Assembly: GCA_007644065.1 (NCBI GenBank)
Contig: VJWN01000017.1
Location: forward strand, 744,001 to 808,000
Length of the DNA: 64,000 nt
Direction of reading: 5' to 3'
Source of the DNA: Margaritispora aquatica
Lineage: Eukaryota > Ascomycota > Leotiomycetes > Helotiales > Discinellaceae
Positions 36,001 through 47,738 of the stretch are shown here, in pieces; positions within the stretch are counted from its first letter, which is position 1; every line of letters begins with the position of its first letter. The translations under genes were made by a program, and so were the position numbers. The notes below the pieces were generated by a model. The model worked only from the letters and a program-made list of their open reading frames with translations, did no database searches and was not told where the DNA came from.

Positions 36001-38577
36001 GTTGACGGGTCCAATATCTTCATGGGAATGATCCAAACCGAGTCGCCTTATTTCCAAGCACACCCAGCTGCCCCACTACCTTTTACTACTTCGTCAGTAT
36101 TCAAACCTGATCCGAGTTTTGCTCATTGTAGTTCAACATCTGCCAGCTGCGCAGTCTCATGGGCTGTTCGAATAATCAACAGTATAGATATATATATCTA
36201 TGGAGCTGGTCTGTACTCGTGGTTTCAAGAATATAGCCAAAATTGTGTTGTAACGGAGAATTGCCAAGACCGAATCTTTGAAATCCAAACGAGTAGTGAT
36301 ATCTGGGTGTATAGCTTAATCACGAAGGCCTCAGTAGAGATGATAAGTCCTGATGGTGGAATTGCTGTGCTGGCTTCTGACAATCACATCAACTACTGCG
36401 CTGTTATTATGGCTTGGCTTGGCAGTGCAGGGAGTGGCGGGTAAGCGAGCTGCAACATTTTGCTTTAAAGAGTACCGGAAGAACTTACTGACACTGGATC
36501 AAATAGTTATTCTGGCACTGGTATTCAGTACTACTCGCCTTAGTCGGCGACTGTTATACCTTTCGCGTTAACCACCATCACTATTGCTTCGTCTACCTGG
36601 ATGGTCCCCGCCTCAACTGTTACGAATGCTGCAGGAGATGTTAGCACAATTCCATCTACGTCAATTGTATATGATGCAACGGCAGTCATCATACCTGCCT
36701 CAAGCGTGGCTTCTACAGTCACCTTCACCATAGGGAAACCAATAGTCACTAATATCAATGTCACACCCAACAACGGATTTCAGAATTCGCCTCAAGGACC
36801 AGGTAGTAGCAGTTGCGAAGTAAGTGTTTCTGGCTATTCTTATAAATACCCCTTAGTTCACTGTCTCTAACTATTCTACTATCTCAGATGTGCGATTTAG
36901 TAAGACTAATTACGTCAACATGCTGCGGAACTGGAGGTGAGGTTTCTAACCCCTTGGAAATCTCACCTAATGTTCCGCTGCCACGACCCCTCATTCTTCC
37001 TCCCAACTTCATCCCAAATCAAGAAATTACCGGCAGCAATGGAGCAATCTATGTTGTTGGCATTCCTTTACCTGCAGAAGTCATTATCCCTGTCGGGTTC
37101 TCATTCTTATTTCCATTTGTAATGCCACCAGGATTGCGCCTGAGCAATACCTTCACACCAGGCGCTCCCAAAAACGGCGTCACAAACGGAACCATGTACA
37201 TTATAACAACTTTCTGGACCGGCCCAACGTACACTGTCTATTGTTCCTTTCCATGCACACTGCTGTTTCCACCGTTAACAAGCACCATTACTTGGACGCC
37301 AATTCCTTTCTGGCTCACACTGAGTGGCTCGTCAACTTATGTCACAGCTCCAGTTCAAACAACTCAAAAGATCAGAATATCGAAAGCAACTGTGTATAGC
37401 ACTGACAAATCAAGTCCTACCATTTTGTTCCATCCGCTTCCGGCGCCAAAGCCGTTGTGTATTAAAATTTGGATTCCCTTTGTTGGGACAATCCAAATCG
37501 GATTTTGTCCTCCAAAGCTCGATCCTTTCCCTCCCACCATCATCATTCCTGAAGTCACAATTGTTCCAATTCCTCCTGGGGGCAAAATTGGCCCCATAAA
37601 TCCGCTGAATATAGCCTCGGAAGACCAACTTGAGGTATGCATAACCATTCTCATTTGGACGTGACTAGCTACTAAATCTTATGCCAATATAGGAAGAGTC
37701 TGAAGAAGAAGAGGAAGATGAAGAAGATGTCGATTCAGCTAGCTGTCCCTGGAATCCTTATGAAGAAGATGATGAACTTAACCCGGACGACGAATTTCTT
37801 TGGGGTAGCCTTGAACAATTTCCTTACATGGGGCCTCCTCTCACCGATGTCAATGATGAAACAGGTACCACATCTAGTTTCGCAACTGGTGCTGGTACAG
37901 GAATTCCCACCACGAGTTAGTACAGCTTTCGCTTTTTTTTTTTTTTTTTCGTAAGCTAACGCTATTTAGCTACAGTGACCCTAACACAAAATAACTACAA
38001 TGGCGTTGGGGGCAATGTACCCACCGGTGATGGACGTGGGTACAGTACTGCTACTGGTAACAGCCTGGCTCTTGCTACACCAGTACCACCAAATCTTGTG
38101 TTTGCTATGCCGAGCCCAACACCATACTCTCCCAGATCACCCACTATAAGCAGCGAAACTCTCACATGTGAGAACAAAGCTTATATGCCCATGCTCTACC
38201 AGGTCAGAATCGAAGCAATGGTAGATATAATCTGCAAACAGATTAACATGTTCCATCTCTGGTCCGTCCATCGATATGAGCAATACCAAGGGTATGGAGG
38301 ATATTCTAGCCCTACATCTCCTATCGACTCGTTCCTCAAGATCATCATGTTAGTGAGGGTGAAAAACGACTGCGATTTTATCATGACGACAGACATGTGC
38401 TTGAATGCATTCCGGAAGATTTATCAGTGTAACCAAGCTAGCGACGGTGGTTATACCAAAGGTGGCTATTTGGATGGTAATTGTGCTACATGGGAGATAT
38501 ATGGGGTAACATATCCAGCAGGTACTTGCATTAGGACGGAGGATCCAGCTTACTGCAAGATGGGCCAATTCCCTTAG
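33100..38577 (+). pseudogene. GH55 beta-1,3-glucanase with long C-terminal extension, interrupted by two in-frame TAG codons
   Basis: Fifteen exons can be joined in one frame (33100-33573, 33626-33835, 33909-34019, 34099-34181, 34248-34320, 34372-34390, 34493-34619, 34688-35532, 35609-35775, 35823-35871, 35921-36440, 36507-36819, 36888-37634, 37693-37915, 37970-38577), equal to 1522 codons. A signal peptide (MTSLFLLLLSFFLLFATTFS) precedes two pectate-lyase-like beta-helix halves typical of GH55: VTDFGAVGSG with DDTAAIN, YFPPGIYLVSGP and GSGGFMSDLTFSGG in the first; GNGVHDDSAALN, IPAGVYYVS and YFENTWFWVADHDLD in the second. TAG at 35259-35261 sits at a position that is normally Tyr in the second half; TAG at 36541-36543 lies just after the GH55 domain. 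Beyond it come a Val/Thr-rich linker, a Pro-rich region, an acidic run and a Cys-rich C-terminal domain. Either a young pseudogene, or two TAGs that are bypassed. Confidence 0.75.
37933..37949 (+). repeat. 17-base poly-T tract inside an intron of the GH55 gene
   Basis: An uninterrupted run of 17 T lies between a GTTAGT donor and a GCTAAC branch site in the last intron (37916-37969). It lies upstream of the branch point, so it does not form the usual polypyrimidine tract. Confidence 0.9.
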
Positions 38578-39452
38578 GTGTTGTGACTTTTAAGTAATTA
38601 GGTGGCAGAAGTTGTTGATGATGCAAGCAAATCATGGCAGAATGAAAACTAGACCATGGTACCTTCTTGGTAGAGGAATTATGATGGCTAGCTAATTATA
38701 ATTGGTCATTGCCCTTGGTGAAGATGTCATCGTCTGCTTTGTTGCTGTGGTCCAAAGAAATCTCAAACTATCGCTCATCCATGATAAACAGAGGTCTATA
38801 TAGTGTATATTAATTTACTGTTCTCTGAACATTGTTTCCTGGAAGGTTACCTCCGCCCAATGACATTCAAGGCATGAACCTGTCAAAATTCAAAACCCGT
38901 CCGATGTTCGCTTAGCGATAGCCCCACTCTCCACTCTCACCACAATGCTGGGATGACATTGCTGTTTCAACGTCTTCGAAAGCTGTTTGGGCATGCGCTT
39001 GGTCTGAACTATCGGTATGCATTGTACGTCAAGCTGAGTAGAGATTTCTTACAGTAAAAGCTTCAAGTCCTCCGCAAATCATCATTTTCAGATCAATCTC
39101 AAGTCCTTTTTCAGACCTGGCGAATAGAGCGGAAACATAACTAAATATATCTCAAAGAAAACCGTTGTGTTGGATATTTTTCATATACAATGAAGCGGCT
39201 CGCACACGACTATTTATTTTTTGGGTTATGTGGAAGGCGTACACATATTGAGTTGTTAAGCGAGCTCGACAGCCTTGAAATTGACTACTTGGCAACGCCA
39301 TTCCTAGAAAGTATGAATCTCTTCCTTGTATATTTATGAGTATCCATTGCCACATCTGAACTCTAGTGCCTCTCCAAGAATTTGTGCTATTAAGAAAGAT
39401 CATCCCCTTGAATTTGAGGGTGGAAATCTTCGAATGCGCTCCATTATTGTAG
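38578..39452. other. intergenic region
   Basis: 3' flank of the GH55 gene and promoter of the GPI-type surface protein gene. Nothing coding was seen. Confidence 0.4.
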
Positions 39453-40063
39453 TTGTTGTCTAGCTTTTCATCTTCAGCAACAACGAAGTTTCCTCTTCAA
39501 AGTCTTGTTATATTCTATTTTACCATGATTGAATTGGCATATGGCGGTGGGCTAGAGCTCAAAAACGAAGATGTACCCTCGGCATGTTCCACAATTTGCA
39601 GGCCCATTGTCGATCTCACCAGAAGCTGCGAAGTGAACAATGGCAACGACAACACGGAAAGCACTATAGAGACAATTTGCATTTTCACCAACAATTCGTT
39701 CAATGTTACCTCCATTACCGGGCTATGTACCAGTTGTATCAACCAGAATGGTTCAACTACAAATGGTATGTGATTGTGGATCTAAATATCCTAGAAGCAC
39801 AGTCACTGACGATTTTCTTAGACATGGACAAGATCATGTCTACATGTTCTTTCACTTCTATCTCATATGCGGCCTCTGCAACTGCCCTTGTTGCTGCAGT
39901 TACGATTTCTGCTACTATCCCAATTGCTACTAGTTCTGGTGCTGGAAGTCAATTGTCGTCGGCAAGCTTACTTTCGATCACGAGGAATGGAGAAGGACTT
40001 GGAAACTTGGCATCTTTTGCAATGGGGATTTTGGTGCTTGGAATCGGCTTGACACTAGCCTAA
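39453..40063 (+). CDS. cysteine-rich GPI-anchored-type surface protein, 184 aa
   Basis: Two exons, 39453-39765 and 39822-40063, with a 56-nt intron (GTATGT...TTCTTAG). The N-terminus holds a hydrophobic stretch (LQSLVIFYFTMIELAYGG) that reads as a signal peptide. Next is a Cys motif domain (CSTICRPIVDLTRSC, then ICIFT and LCTSCINQNG, with a further Cys in STCSFTS) with several N-glycosylation sequons. A Ser/Ala/Thr-rich stalk leads to a hydrophobic C-terminus (FAMGILVLGIGLTLA) with a small-residue region before it, as expected for GPI attachment. Small Cys-rich GPI proteins of this form are common in ascomycete walls, and some are infection- or appressorium-associated; here that is inference. 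A later in-frame Met (39525) is an alternative start but would shorten the signal peptide. Confidence 0.75.
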
Positions 40064-40299
40064 TAATCATAAAATTCATACAATGAAGCTTTGCTCAAAC
40101 ATTGCGTAGTTCCAATCTTTGAGATCTGAGTACACATTAGAGCACCAAAAGCAGAGTGGATCTTTGTGTTTGGCTTCAACTCCAATGAATTTTGAGAACT
40201 CGCCTATCCAAGCAGCGAGACCTAAACCATGTAACGTCATGTGTCAACAGCGTTACTCGGTATTTGTTCTCAAGTCGTCCCTCATTCATTGTCAAAGCT

Positions 40300-41107
40300 T
40301 CACTTACCCTTCAACGCCAAAAACCAGACAAATGGAACAAGTCTTCCATCTTCGTCATCCTCCAACACTTCATGCTCCTCGATAGTGAACCCGGCATCTT
40401 GAAGTAGCTTCAAATTGGTCTCTGCATCAAACCCACTCCAAAACATCTGAGAACCTAGCCAATTTGTTGCAGTGTTTCCAGGAATATCGGTAGCTCCCAA
40501 ATTACATAAGAGGTAGCCACCTGGTCTCAGCCATGAGAAGATCTTATGGAACAAGGGTGCCTGCTCGTCGCGAGGCAAGTGGATAATTGAGTAGAAAGCG
40601 ACAACACCGTCGAGGCTGGTAGGCTCAAATTCAAGCTTAGTCATGTCTCCATGTTTGTAGTCCACGTTGCTTCCGCCGACATGAGTTCTGGCAAGCTTGA
40701 CTTGTGCTTCTGAAATGTCGTTGGCGATGACTTTGCCACAGCGTGAAGCAAGCAGTTGTGTGCCAGGGACACCTGAATAGAATCAAGAAAGTTAGGTAAT
40801 TATTCACCATGTGTTTGAGGAGTTCGGGTCAAGTGGCGAGCATAAGTAAAGCCCCTCCTTGTGGCCACCCTCTTTAGGGGAGTACCAATGAAAGAAGTTA
40901 CTTACCAGCACCACAACCAAGTTCGAGTACATGTGCAATAGCTGGATCTAGCATTTTAGATAGCATTTTTTCTGTATAAACGAGACGAGGGGTCGATTTT
41001 GCTAATGTCCAGCCAAGATAAGTGTCGGCTATTTTATCATAACTTTGCTGGACGAGAAGTCTCGCGTGTTCGTTGGCGTTATGTCCTTTATCATTTTGAT
41101 TCTCCAT
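40300..41107 (-). CDS. class I SAM-dependent methyltransferase, 224 aa
   Basis: Two exons, 41107-40906 and 40772-40300, separated by a 133-nt intron (GTAAGT...TTCAG) that falls just after motif I. The SAM-binding motif VLELGCGAG is at residues 60-68. The acidic post-I region follows (KVIANDISEAQVKLAR), then motif II (DGVVAFYSIIHLPRDE) and motif III (WLRPGGYLLCNLG). The length is usual for small single-domain class I methyltransferases. It has no signal peptide, so it is probably cytosolic. The substrate cannot be read from sequence; the overall pattern is that of small-molecule methyltransferases. It is divergently arranged with the first 2EXR gene, 675 bp apart. Confidence 0.9.
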
Positions 41108-41782
41108 GTTGAAAGATGATGGAATATATTTTGTCTGAATCTGATGGCAAAGGCCTCATGGACTGCCCGTTAAGTACTTTTCAATCGAAGAACTCCTCGG
41201 TAAGAGTCGTGAGTCACTGGCCGATAATTCATTACGTGATATGGTGTTTTTGTTGTGACTAAACAAAATATATAAAATTTCAATGCTGAGAAAACACACT
41301 GACACAAATTGTATGGTTTAAGCATTCTCGAATCTCAAGCTGTATATTTTGAGGTGATGGGGTGTAGGGTACCTCCGTAGCTTTCGGCTAGTCGGGGATC
41401 TCGGTTAATTCGATATGTTAGCCGAGCCGTTCGGGATCAGATCAGGTGAAAGCTGGATCGGACCTGAGTCATCCATGAGTCTTGGATCATGTGATGAGAC
41501 CAATCCTCCAATCCCAAGCTGGAATGGAGACTAGCCCAGTTTGTCGTCAAACAACATTTCTTGATATCTATTGTATAAGTCTGTAAAGACTCAGGGACTC
41601 CTATGATGAGAAACTAAACAGTGCACGAAATGCGGCCAATATATATCACCAATATTCCAAGATCTTGTCCTTGACGAAGCCGAAACTAAGCCGAAACGAA
41701 GCCAAATTGAGCAAGGGTCGAATAGCCGTCTGCCATTGTTTGAGTCGAGAACTCTTCTACCAACATTAGTACAACAAAAGCG
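41108..41782. other. divergent promoter region of the methyltransferase and 2EXR genes
   Basis: About 0.67 kb without coding signature. It includes a purine-biased stretch and short inverted motifs, none that I can name. Confidence 0.4.
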
Positions 41783-43202
41783 ATGGCAGATAATCCTACA
41801 CACAGCTATGTTCAAAAGCTTCTTGAATTTAAGGACCAACCTCTCAACAAATCTAGCCGCCTGGAGCTTCGTATCTATAAGCTTCAAGACAAATTCCGCA
41901 TCGAAAGGGAGGAACTTGAGAACGAGTATGCAGAGAAGTCGAAGCAAATGAACAGTGCTTACGAAGAATCAATTGCGAAACACGAAGTAGAGTTCTTAAC
42001 TACTCTCTTGAAGAAAATTCAGGTTGGTCGTTTGCAACTTGTTCCCCATTGACAAAGCTAATGGTTGGCAGATCCAAGATATTCGTGAAATCCGACGAAC
42101 TACGGTACCAGCGTACACGTTCGATAACTTTCGACTCCTGCCTTCGGAGCTACAATTAAAGATATGGAGAATGGCAATACCCCCAAAGAAACCACGGACT
42201 TACCGCATTGCCATTGGTCAAGGACCAAATCCCAATTCGTCCGACATGCATCAATCAAGCTTGATAGGTTCTAGTCATGTCCGTCTGGGTAAGCACAAGA
42301 AGCCATCTTATCCGGCATTGAATCTTCTTCATGTCTGCCATGATTCTCGCGAGGAAAGCCTAAAAGGCTACACCATGCTGCCATGTTCAAAAAAGATGCA
42401 GTTCTTGGACGTTCGGAAATTCTACTTCGACACAACTAACGACACTTTCTATCTTGGCGGTCATGTCTGGTTTGCAATCAAGCTTCTTGTTGACCTAGTG
42501 ATAAAAGTCCATTCATACCGTGCTTTGAGGACCAAAATACAAGAGGACCTCAACGCGATGCTTACAATCAAACTTTTACTAGTTGATTTCCGTGTATTTA
42601 TCGCCGCGCCTTCACGAATCTGGGCCGAGTTCAAAGATCTCAAGAAGCTTACAATCATGTTTCTGCCATCCCAGTATATTAATGGGGACGAATACGGCGG
42701 AGATGATGTGAAGGAGGATATTGTATTTGCGAAGCCACGGTTAGGAACAGCGCTTGGGTCTCGGAAAGTATGGATTATTGGAAAGGTAAAGGCGCGCCTC
42801 GAAGAAGCAAAACTGTCGAGCGGTTTAGCAGTTTGGAACCTGCCGCAAGTTGATGCCGTGGTGCAGAGGACTGGAACAGTAGATGACTACTGCATCATAG
42901 AAGAGCACAATCCAAATGAGGAGCGCAAACATGCAGATGCTGCTCGCGAGACGGATTTGCTTTATGATGGTGGGTGGTATCAAGATGTTGAGGACTTGGA
43001 AGCCTTTTCCCCGAGATTGGAAGAATATGTTCTGAAATTCAAGAATCGGTATCATCCTGGTAGAAGGGTTGGAAATGCACCTCCTCAATCGAAGTCCCGT
43101 CGTCATCGTCGACGTGACTTGGATATAGACTGGTTAAGTGATAGCGAGACCGAGAAACAGCATCCAGACCGAGCATTTATCTATGAGGATGAAGAATGGT
43201 GA
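41783..43202 (+). CDS. 2EXR-domain protein, 456 aa (first of tandem pair)
   Basis: Two exons, 41783-42022 and 42072-43202, joined by a 49-nt intron (GTTGGT, GCTAATG branch, GGCAG). Exon 1 encodes an 80-residue charged coiled coil. Exon 2 opens with the 2EXR-type motif (YTFDNFRLLPSELQLKIWRMAIPP), an F-box-like element common in fungal proteins of unknown function. It continues with the family's LNLLHVCHDSREESLKGY block and with DTFYLGGHVWF near residue 230. The C-terminus is basic (KSRRHRRRD) then acidic. No signal peptide. The neighbour at 43740-45176 shares this layout, including an intron in the same place between coiled coil and 2EXR motif. Function unknown; members often expand in lineage-specific gene families. 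Confidence 0.82.
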
Positions 43203-43739
43203 GAGCAATCTTAAACAGGGTGCCAAGTATGGAGGTGAGAGGGAGATATATGTCTGCATGTACAATACCTTTTCGGTTCATTCACTTTACCTAATCAGAT
43301 TTCATTATTACTTGAAAGGTACTTACCTGCCTTCCCTTTCCCAAAGATGTCATATGTTAAGTTGTATATCTCATGAGTCTCGTCTGTTCAGAAGTTCATA
43401 GGTAACACTTGCATTGGCACACTGATGAGACAATAGATACACGGCAGCTTTTTGTAATTGTCGAACAATACCATACCTAGGTATCTACATATCGAAAGAG
43501 CCATGCATAGGTAACTTTGGATGATTTTGACCTCAACCTGGGTAGGTATCTAGCTAGGTAGGAACTTACCTCATTCTCGGCAATGTCATGTGATCACATT
43601 CTAGGGGTGTAAAAGTCTCCCGTCTTCATTCCAACAGTTGCGTTTCATAAGCATTTCACCCCTCAATCCAACCTTTACGGTAATCTCGACAACACCACAA
43701 TTGACCCATTCCAAATGAAAACTTTCCTATCAATAAGTA
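43203..43739. other. spacer between the two 2EXR genes
   Basis: About 0.5 kb. It contains several copies of short TAGGTA/CTAGGTA motifs (43477-43570) before the second gene. No coding signature. Confidence 0.45.
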
Positions 43740-45176
43740 ATGTCTCAATCGCAAGCAGCCCTAACGTGGAAGAACATTGAAGGTGTTGATGTTTACTGCA
43801 CAGAAGAAGACATGGAGGAAATCGAGCGCTATAATTCTCAGCCCCGATTCCAAATTGAGCGCGACCAGCGACGGAAAGTTTTCGACCGAGCTCAGTCAGC
43901 CGCAAGAGACGCATTCATAATCCAGCAGAATGTCGAGAAAATGGAGTTCGAGCGTGCAGAGTGCCAAAGAAACGCTGATATGTTGGAGCCCTTTGCGGGT
44001 CGACTTGCCGTATGTTCCAACCACCAAGCCTTACCCGTTGAAATGTATCTAACCAAACTATAGCTAAGAGGCATTGACCAAGTCAGACAGCTTGAGGTAC
44101 CAGCCTATACCTTTACCAGATTTCTCGAATTGCCCAAGGAATTACAGCTGAAGATTCTGTCCATGGTTGCACGTGCCCAAGACCCATTGATGCATTCTAT
44201 CGCATCTCTCGATGAAGGAGCACCGTGGACGCGATCGAGCTCAATTTTCTACAGGACGCAATTCGTGCCCCATTTCCAGGAGCCACCTGCTTTACTTCAT
44301 GTCTCCCGCGCCATCCGAGCAGACGCTCTACAGATGTACACTCTATTTGAATGCATGCCTGATATCCACAGCCAACTTCGCCGTCAGCAGACATATGTCA
44401 ACACTGAATATGACACCTTCTACGTCTACGGCAGTAGTTGGTTACAAGTCAAGGTTTTTATCGACCTGGTGATAAAGCGGCACACGACGCGACAATTGAA
44501 AGCAATAGCCCAATCTGGAATCAACGATTTCCGCAAGATCCACCACCTAGCAGTCGACATGAATGTTTTCGCCTCGGCGCCCCGCTCCATTTGGGCTGAT
44601 CTCTGCAAAGTCGAGCTTCTCACCCTCGTGATCCATCCCACCAAGGTCGTGCTGGTGACGCCAGAGTACGATCCCTGGAACGTGCGATTCGCCAAGCCGG
44701 TGCCTGGTTCCAAGCATGGAAAAAGAGGTGAGTGGGTGATGCAAAAAGTGACGCGGATACTTGAGGAGACGAAGAGAGAGTTAAATGCAGCGTGGAAACT
44801 GCCTACGATCGAAATTGTGGTAAAGCTCACAGGCGACGATGATGTTGATTGGGTGGTTGACGGAACTCTCGCCGCGGTGACATACCGAAGGCGAATGGAA
44901 TTCATGGTTCCAGACGACACCATGATCTCTGATGATTCAGTCTGGTTTGAAGAAGCAGAGACGTGTATGTCTCAAGAGGTTACGAAGGAGACGATTAGCA
45001 AATTGAAGAAGCAGTTTCTTCCATCTCGATATGTCGAGAATTCCGAAGAAGCTGAGGAAACGGGCCGTTATGTTGGGCAGTACTTTACAGACAGCGAGAC
45101 GGACTCTGGCCAGGGACTGCCTTTTGCGACGTTCAGTGAGGAAGGAGAAGACGAATTGGATTTCGGATTTGAATAA
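43740..45176 (+). CDS. 2EXR-domain protein, 460 aa (second of tandem pair)
   Basis: Two exons, 43740-44009 and 44064-45176, with a 54-nt intron (GTATGT, TCTAAC branch, CTATAG). Exon 1 encodes a 90-residue charged helical segment. Exon 2 carries the 2EXR motif (VPAYTFTRFLELPKELQLKILSM), the ALLHVSRAIRADALQMY block and DTFYVYGSSWLQVKVFIDLVIKRH. That last part aligns well with the same region of the upstream gene (AIKLLVDLVIKVHSYRAL). The C-terminus is acidic. The pair arose by tandem duplication and has diverged strongly. Function unknown. Confidence 0.82.
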
Positions 45177-45923
45177 TAGGTGGCAGATACCACGTTATCT
45201 TGGGCATACAAAAAGAATATGACTTCCTTTATGGATGCGAATTCTGATACGCTCAGATCTCATTTACTCACTGAACTTTCAACACAATCTCGCACATTGC
45301 GAGAATGCAGGATCGTAGACTTGCCATACTCGCTGTTGCTCAGACCATTACAGCTACAATGCTTTACCGCCAAACCTTCGGAAGCCATTGGATCGGTGTT
45401 TATTCAGCTAGATTGTATCAATCAGTTCCTATCACACACAGTGGTAGTGCATACAGATCAATCGTGGGATATCTAGTAGACAGTGGGGTAGGTGTATTTA
45501 GGTTGAGGATATGAGGGTGGGAAGACCTGAATTGCTTCCCTACGCTGAGATCTAATCAAGCATCCAATAGCAAGATTGACGGATCCTAATTAGCTTTATA
45601 AAAAAAAGAAAAAAGGCAAAACTCTTCTACTTGCGATATGTTGTCAATGACATAGTGGGGATGAAAAGGACGTTACGCAGGCAACAAATTGCAAGACTTC
45701 GTATCAGACACTTTAGTCACTTAATGAATCTAGTCCAGCCTAGCTTTATAATTTAAACCAATATATTAGTTACACACGCCATCCATACCAACCATCTAAG
45801 CCTAAGAAACAAGCTCCGTGTATGTGATGAAAATGGTATCTCTCCAAGTCAACAATAACGCCATTCCAGCTCACAGCATTACCGTTTAATCCAGTGTCTG
45901 TCGTAACAACAGCATCACTCTCC
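45177..45923. other. convergent intergenic region
   Basis: Separates the 3' ends of the second 2EXR gene and the epoxide-hydrolase-like gene. It includes an A-rich tract near 45600-45620. Nothing coding was seen. Confidence 0.45.
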
Positions 45924-47738
45924 TCACCTCAACTCACCCCTCCTTCCAACATCAACACCAACAACCGTATCCGGACTCTCCACATCCAGCTGCAGCATAC
46001 TCGCACTCTCCCCATCTTCCTCTTCCTCACCCGTCTCATTCTCCTCCTCATCGATACTATCATCCCACTCGCCATCTTCACTCGCGCTCCCCAACTCCCT
46101 AACCTCCACCACAGCACCATCATCATACTCCTCCTCGACGCCTGCACCACCACTTCCAACCCGCTCTCCAACACCAACACCACCACCCTCACCAAACCCA
46201 TCAGCAGGATCAACAACCACCCCCTCCAGCCCAACAACCCCTAACCGTCCATCAACCTCCATCACCCTCCTCGCCAACGCCCTACACCCCATATACACCA
46301 CCTCCGGCCTCTCAAACGCCACCAATCCCGCCCTCCCTTCAACACGCTGCGAGCACAACACCTCATGTCTTTGCGCCGCCCACGCCGGACACGTATACCC
46401 CTCTCCTTCATCTTTCACCTCCTCACCAGCGCCAAAAACCGTGACTGCGACGCGACTTTTCCTCTTCTGCTTTCTCGTACTAGCTGACTTCAAGTTCTCA
46501 AACTCCGCCACTTCGCGCGCAGCAGCATGCACGAATCGCATGCTTGCTTCTGGGCCAGGCAGCCACGCTAATTGCGCCAAATCAACCACTTCCGCCGAAC
46601 TGAGTTTGTGTTTCGGACTCGCTCTCCTGAGACCTGCACACACGAACGAAAGTAATCCAACGGGAGAATCGCACAGCGCGTAAGAAAGGGTACTCGGCTG
46701 TGACAGAGCTAGTCCCAATCCCGAAGTGCCCACGCCTCTTGAGAACAAACCACTGTGAGTTTTGGATCTAGCATCCCTCCTCAGCGAGAGGAAATCCCTC
46801 TTCTCATAGCCGAAAATCTCAGCGTGGAAGAAACGCGCAACATTGAATTTTAGCCAATGCAGCGGCTGTGTGCGAGGGGTTAGACGCGCGATATATGGAT
46901 CGATGAGATGAACGCCAAGACACGAATCTTGGTGATTTTCTGCCAGTAGACGAAGGAGGTGATAATCCATCCCCGCGGGACTTTCTCTCCCGCTCCCAGT
47001 TCCGCTAGCTAGGTAGAACTCGTAGCCGAGTCTGCGCATCAAGATATCAACGGCACCGGCTGTTTTCTCGAGCAGCTTGGCGTCTTTCTGGAAGGCATCG
47101 CTGAAGCCGAGACCGGGGAGAGAGGGGATCACGAGGTGGAATGCTTGCGTGCTGCTGGTAAGTGGTGGGGAAGTGAGGGACGGGAAGAGCGGTGCGAGGG
47201 AGAGGTTGGTAAATGGGAAGCTTGGGAGGAGGAGGAGAGGGATGGCGTTTGGTTTTGCGGAGCGGATGTGTATGAAGTGGATGCGTAGGGCATTTGGAGA
47301 GTCGGGTATTGAGATTGCAGTCCGAAATTGTGGGAGGGTGTTGTTGAGATGTGTCTCTCGCGTGCGCCAGTTGTAGTGCTCTAGCCTACGATTTTGTTAG
47401 AGATCAATAGGACATATAAATTAGACAGGAAACACTTACCAATAATCAATCAGTGGCTCGACTTCGCTCTTTGGTGTCCCAAGCTCCCATTCTCTCTCCT
47501 TCGGTAGCAAAAGCTCATGAGGCAGTCTCGTGAGCTCGAGTTTCTTCTTTGTGAGATCGAGATATTTGGACGAGACCTGGATCTTTCGTCAGTCCTAGTT
47601 CTCGCCTAACTTATTCTAAATAGAAACACTCACATGTATCCTATACGGCTTCACATCCTCATCTACTCCTCCCACACCGCTGATGCCACCAGTGCCTGCA
47701 CCTGGGCTCGGATAGACATTTGCAATACTCAGCTCCAT
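45924..47738 (-). CDS. epoxide-hydrolase-like alpha/beta-fold protein, probable pseudoenzyme, 567 aa
   Basis: Three exons: 47738-47634, 47576-47440 and 47385-45924, with introns of 57 and 54 nt. The N-terminus matches the epoxide hydrolase N-terminal domain: YLDLTKKKLELTRLPHE, EPLIDYWLEHYNWRTRETHLN and an IHFIHIRS block, followed by VIPSLPGLGFSDAF at residues 166-179. The usual HGWPG-type oxyanion motif reads LLPSFPF, and the nucleophile elbow that is normally GGDWG reads ASGTGSG at about residues 207-213, without the Asp. The C-terminal 130 residues are Gly- and Glu/Asp-rich and not part of the fold, making the protein about 170 aa longer than the enzymes. The fold is intact but hydrolysis by the usual mechanism looks impossible; a binding or scaffold role is inference. 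Confidence 0.78.
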
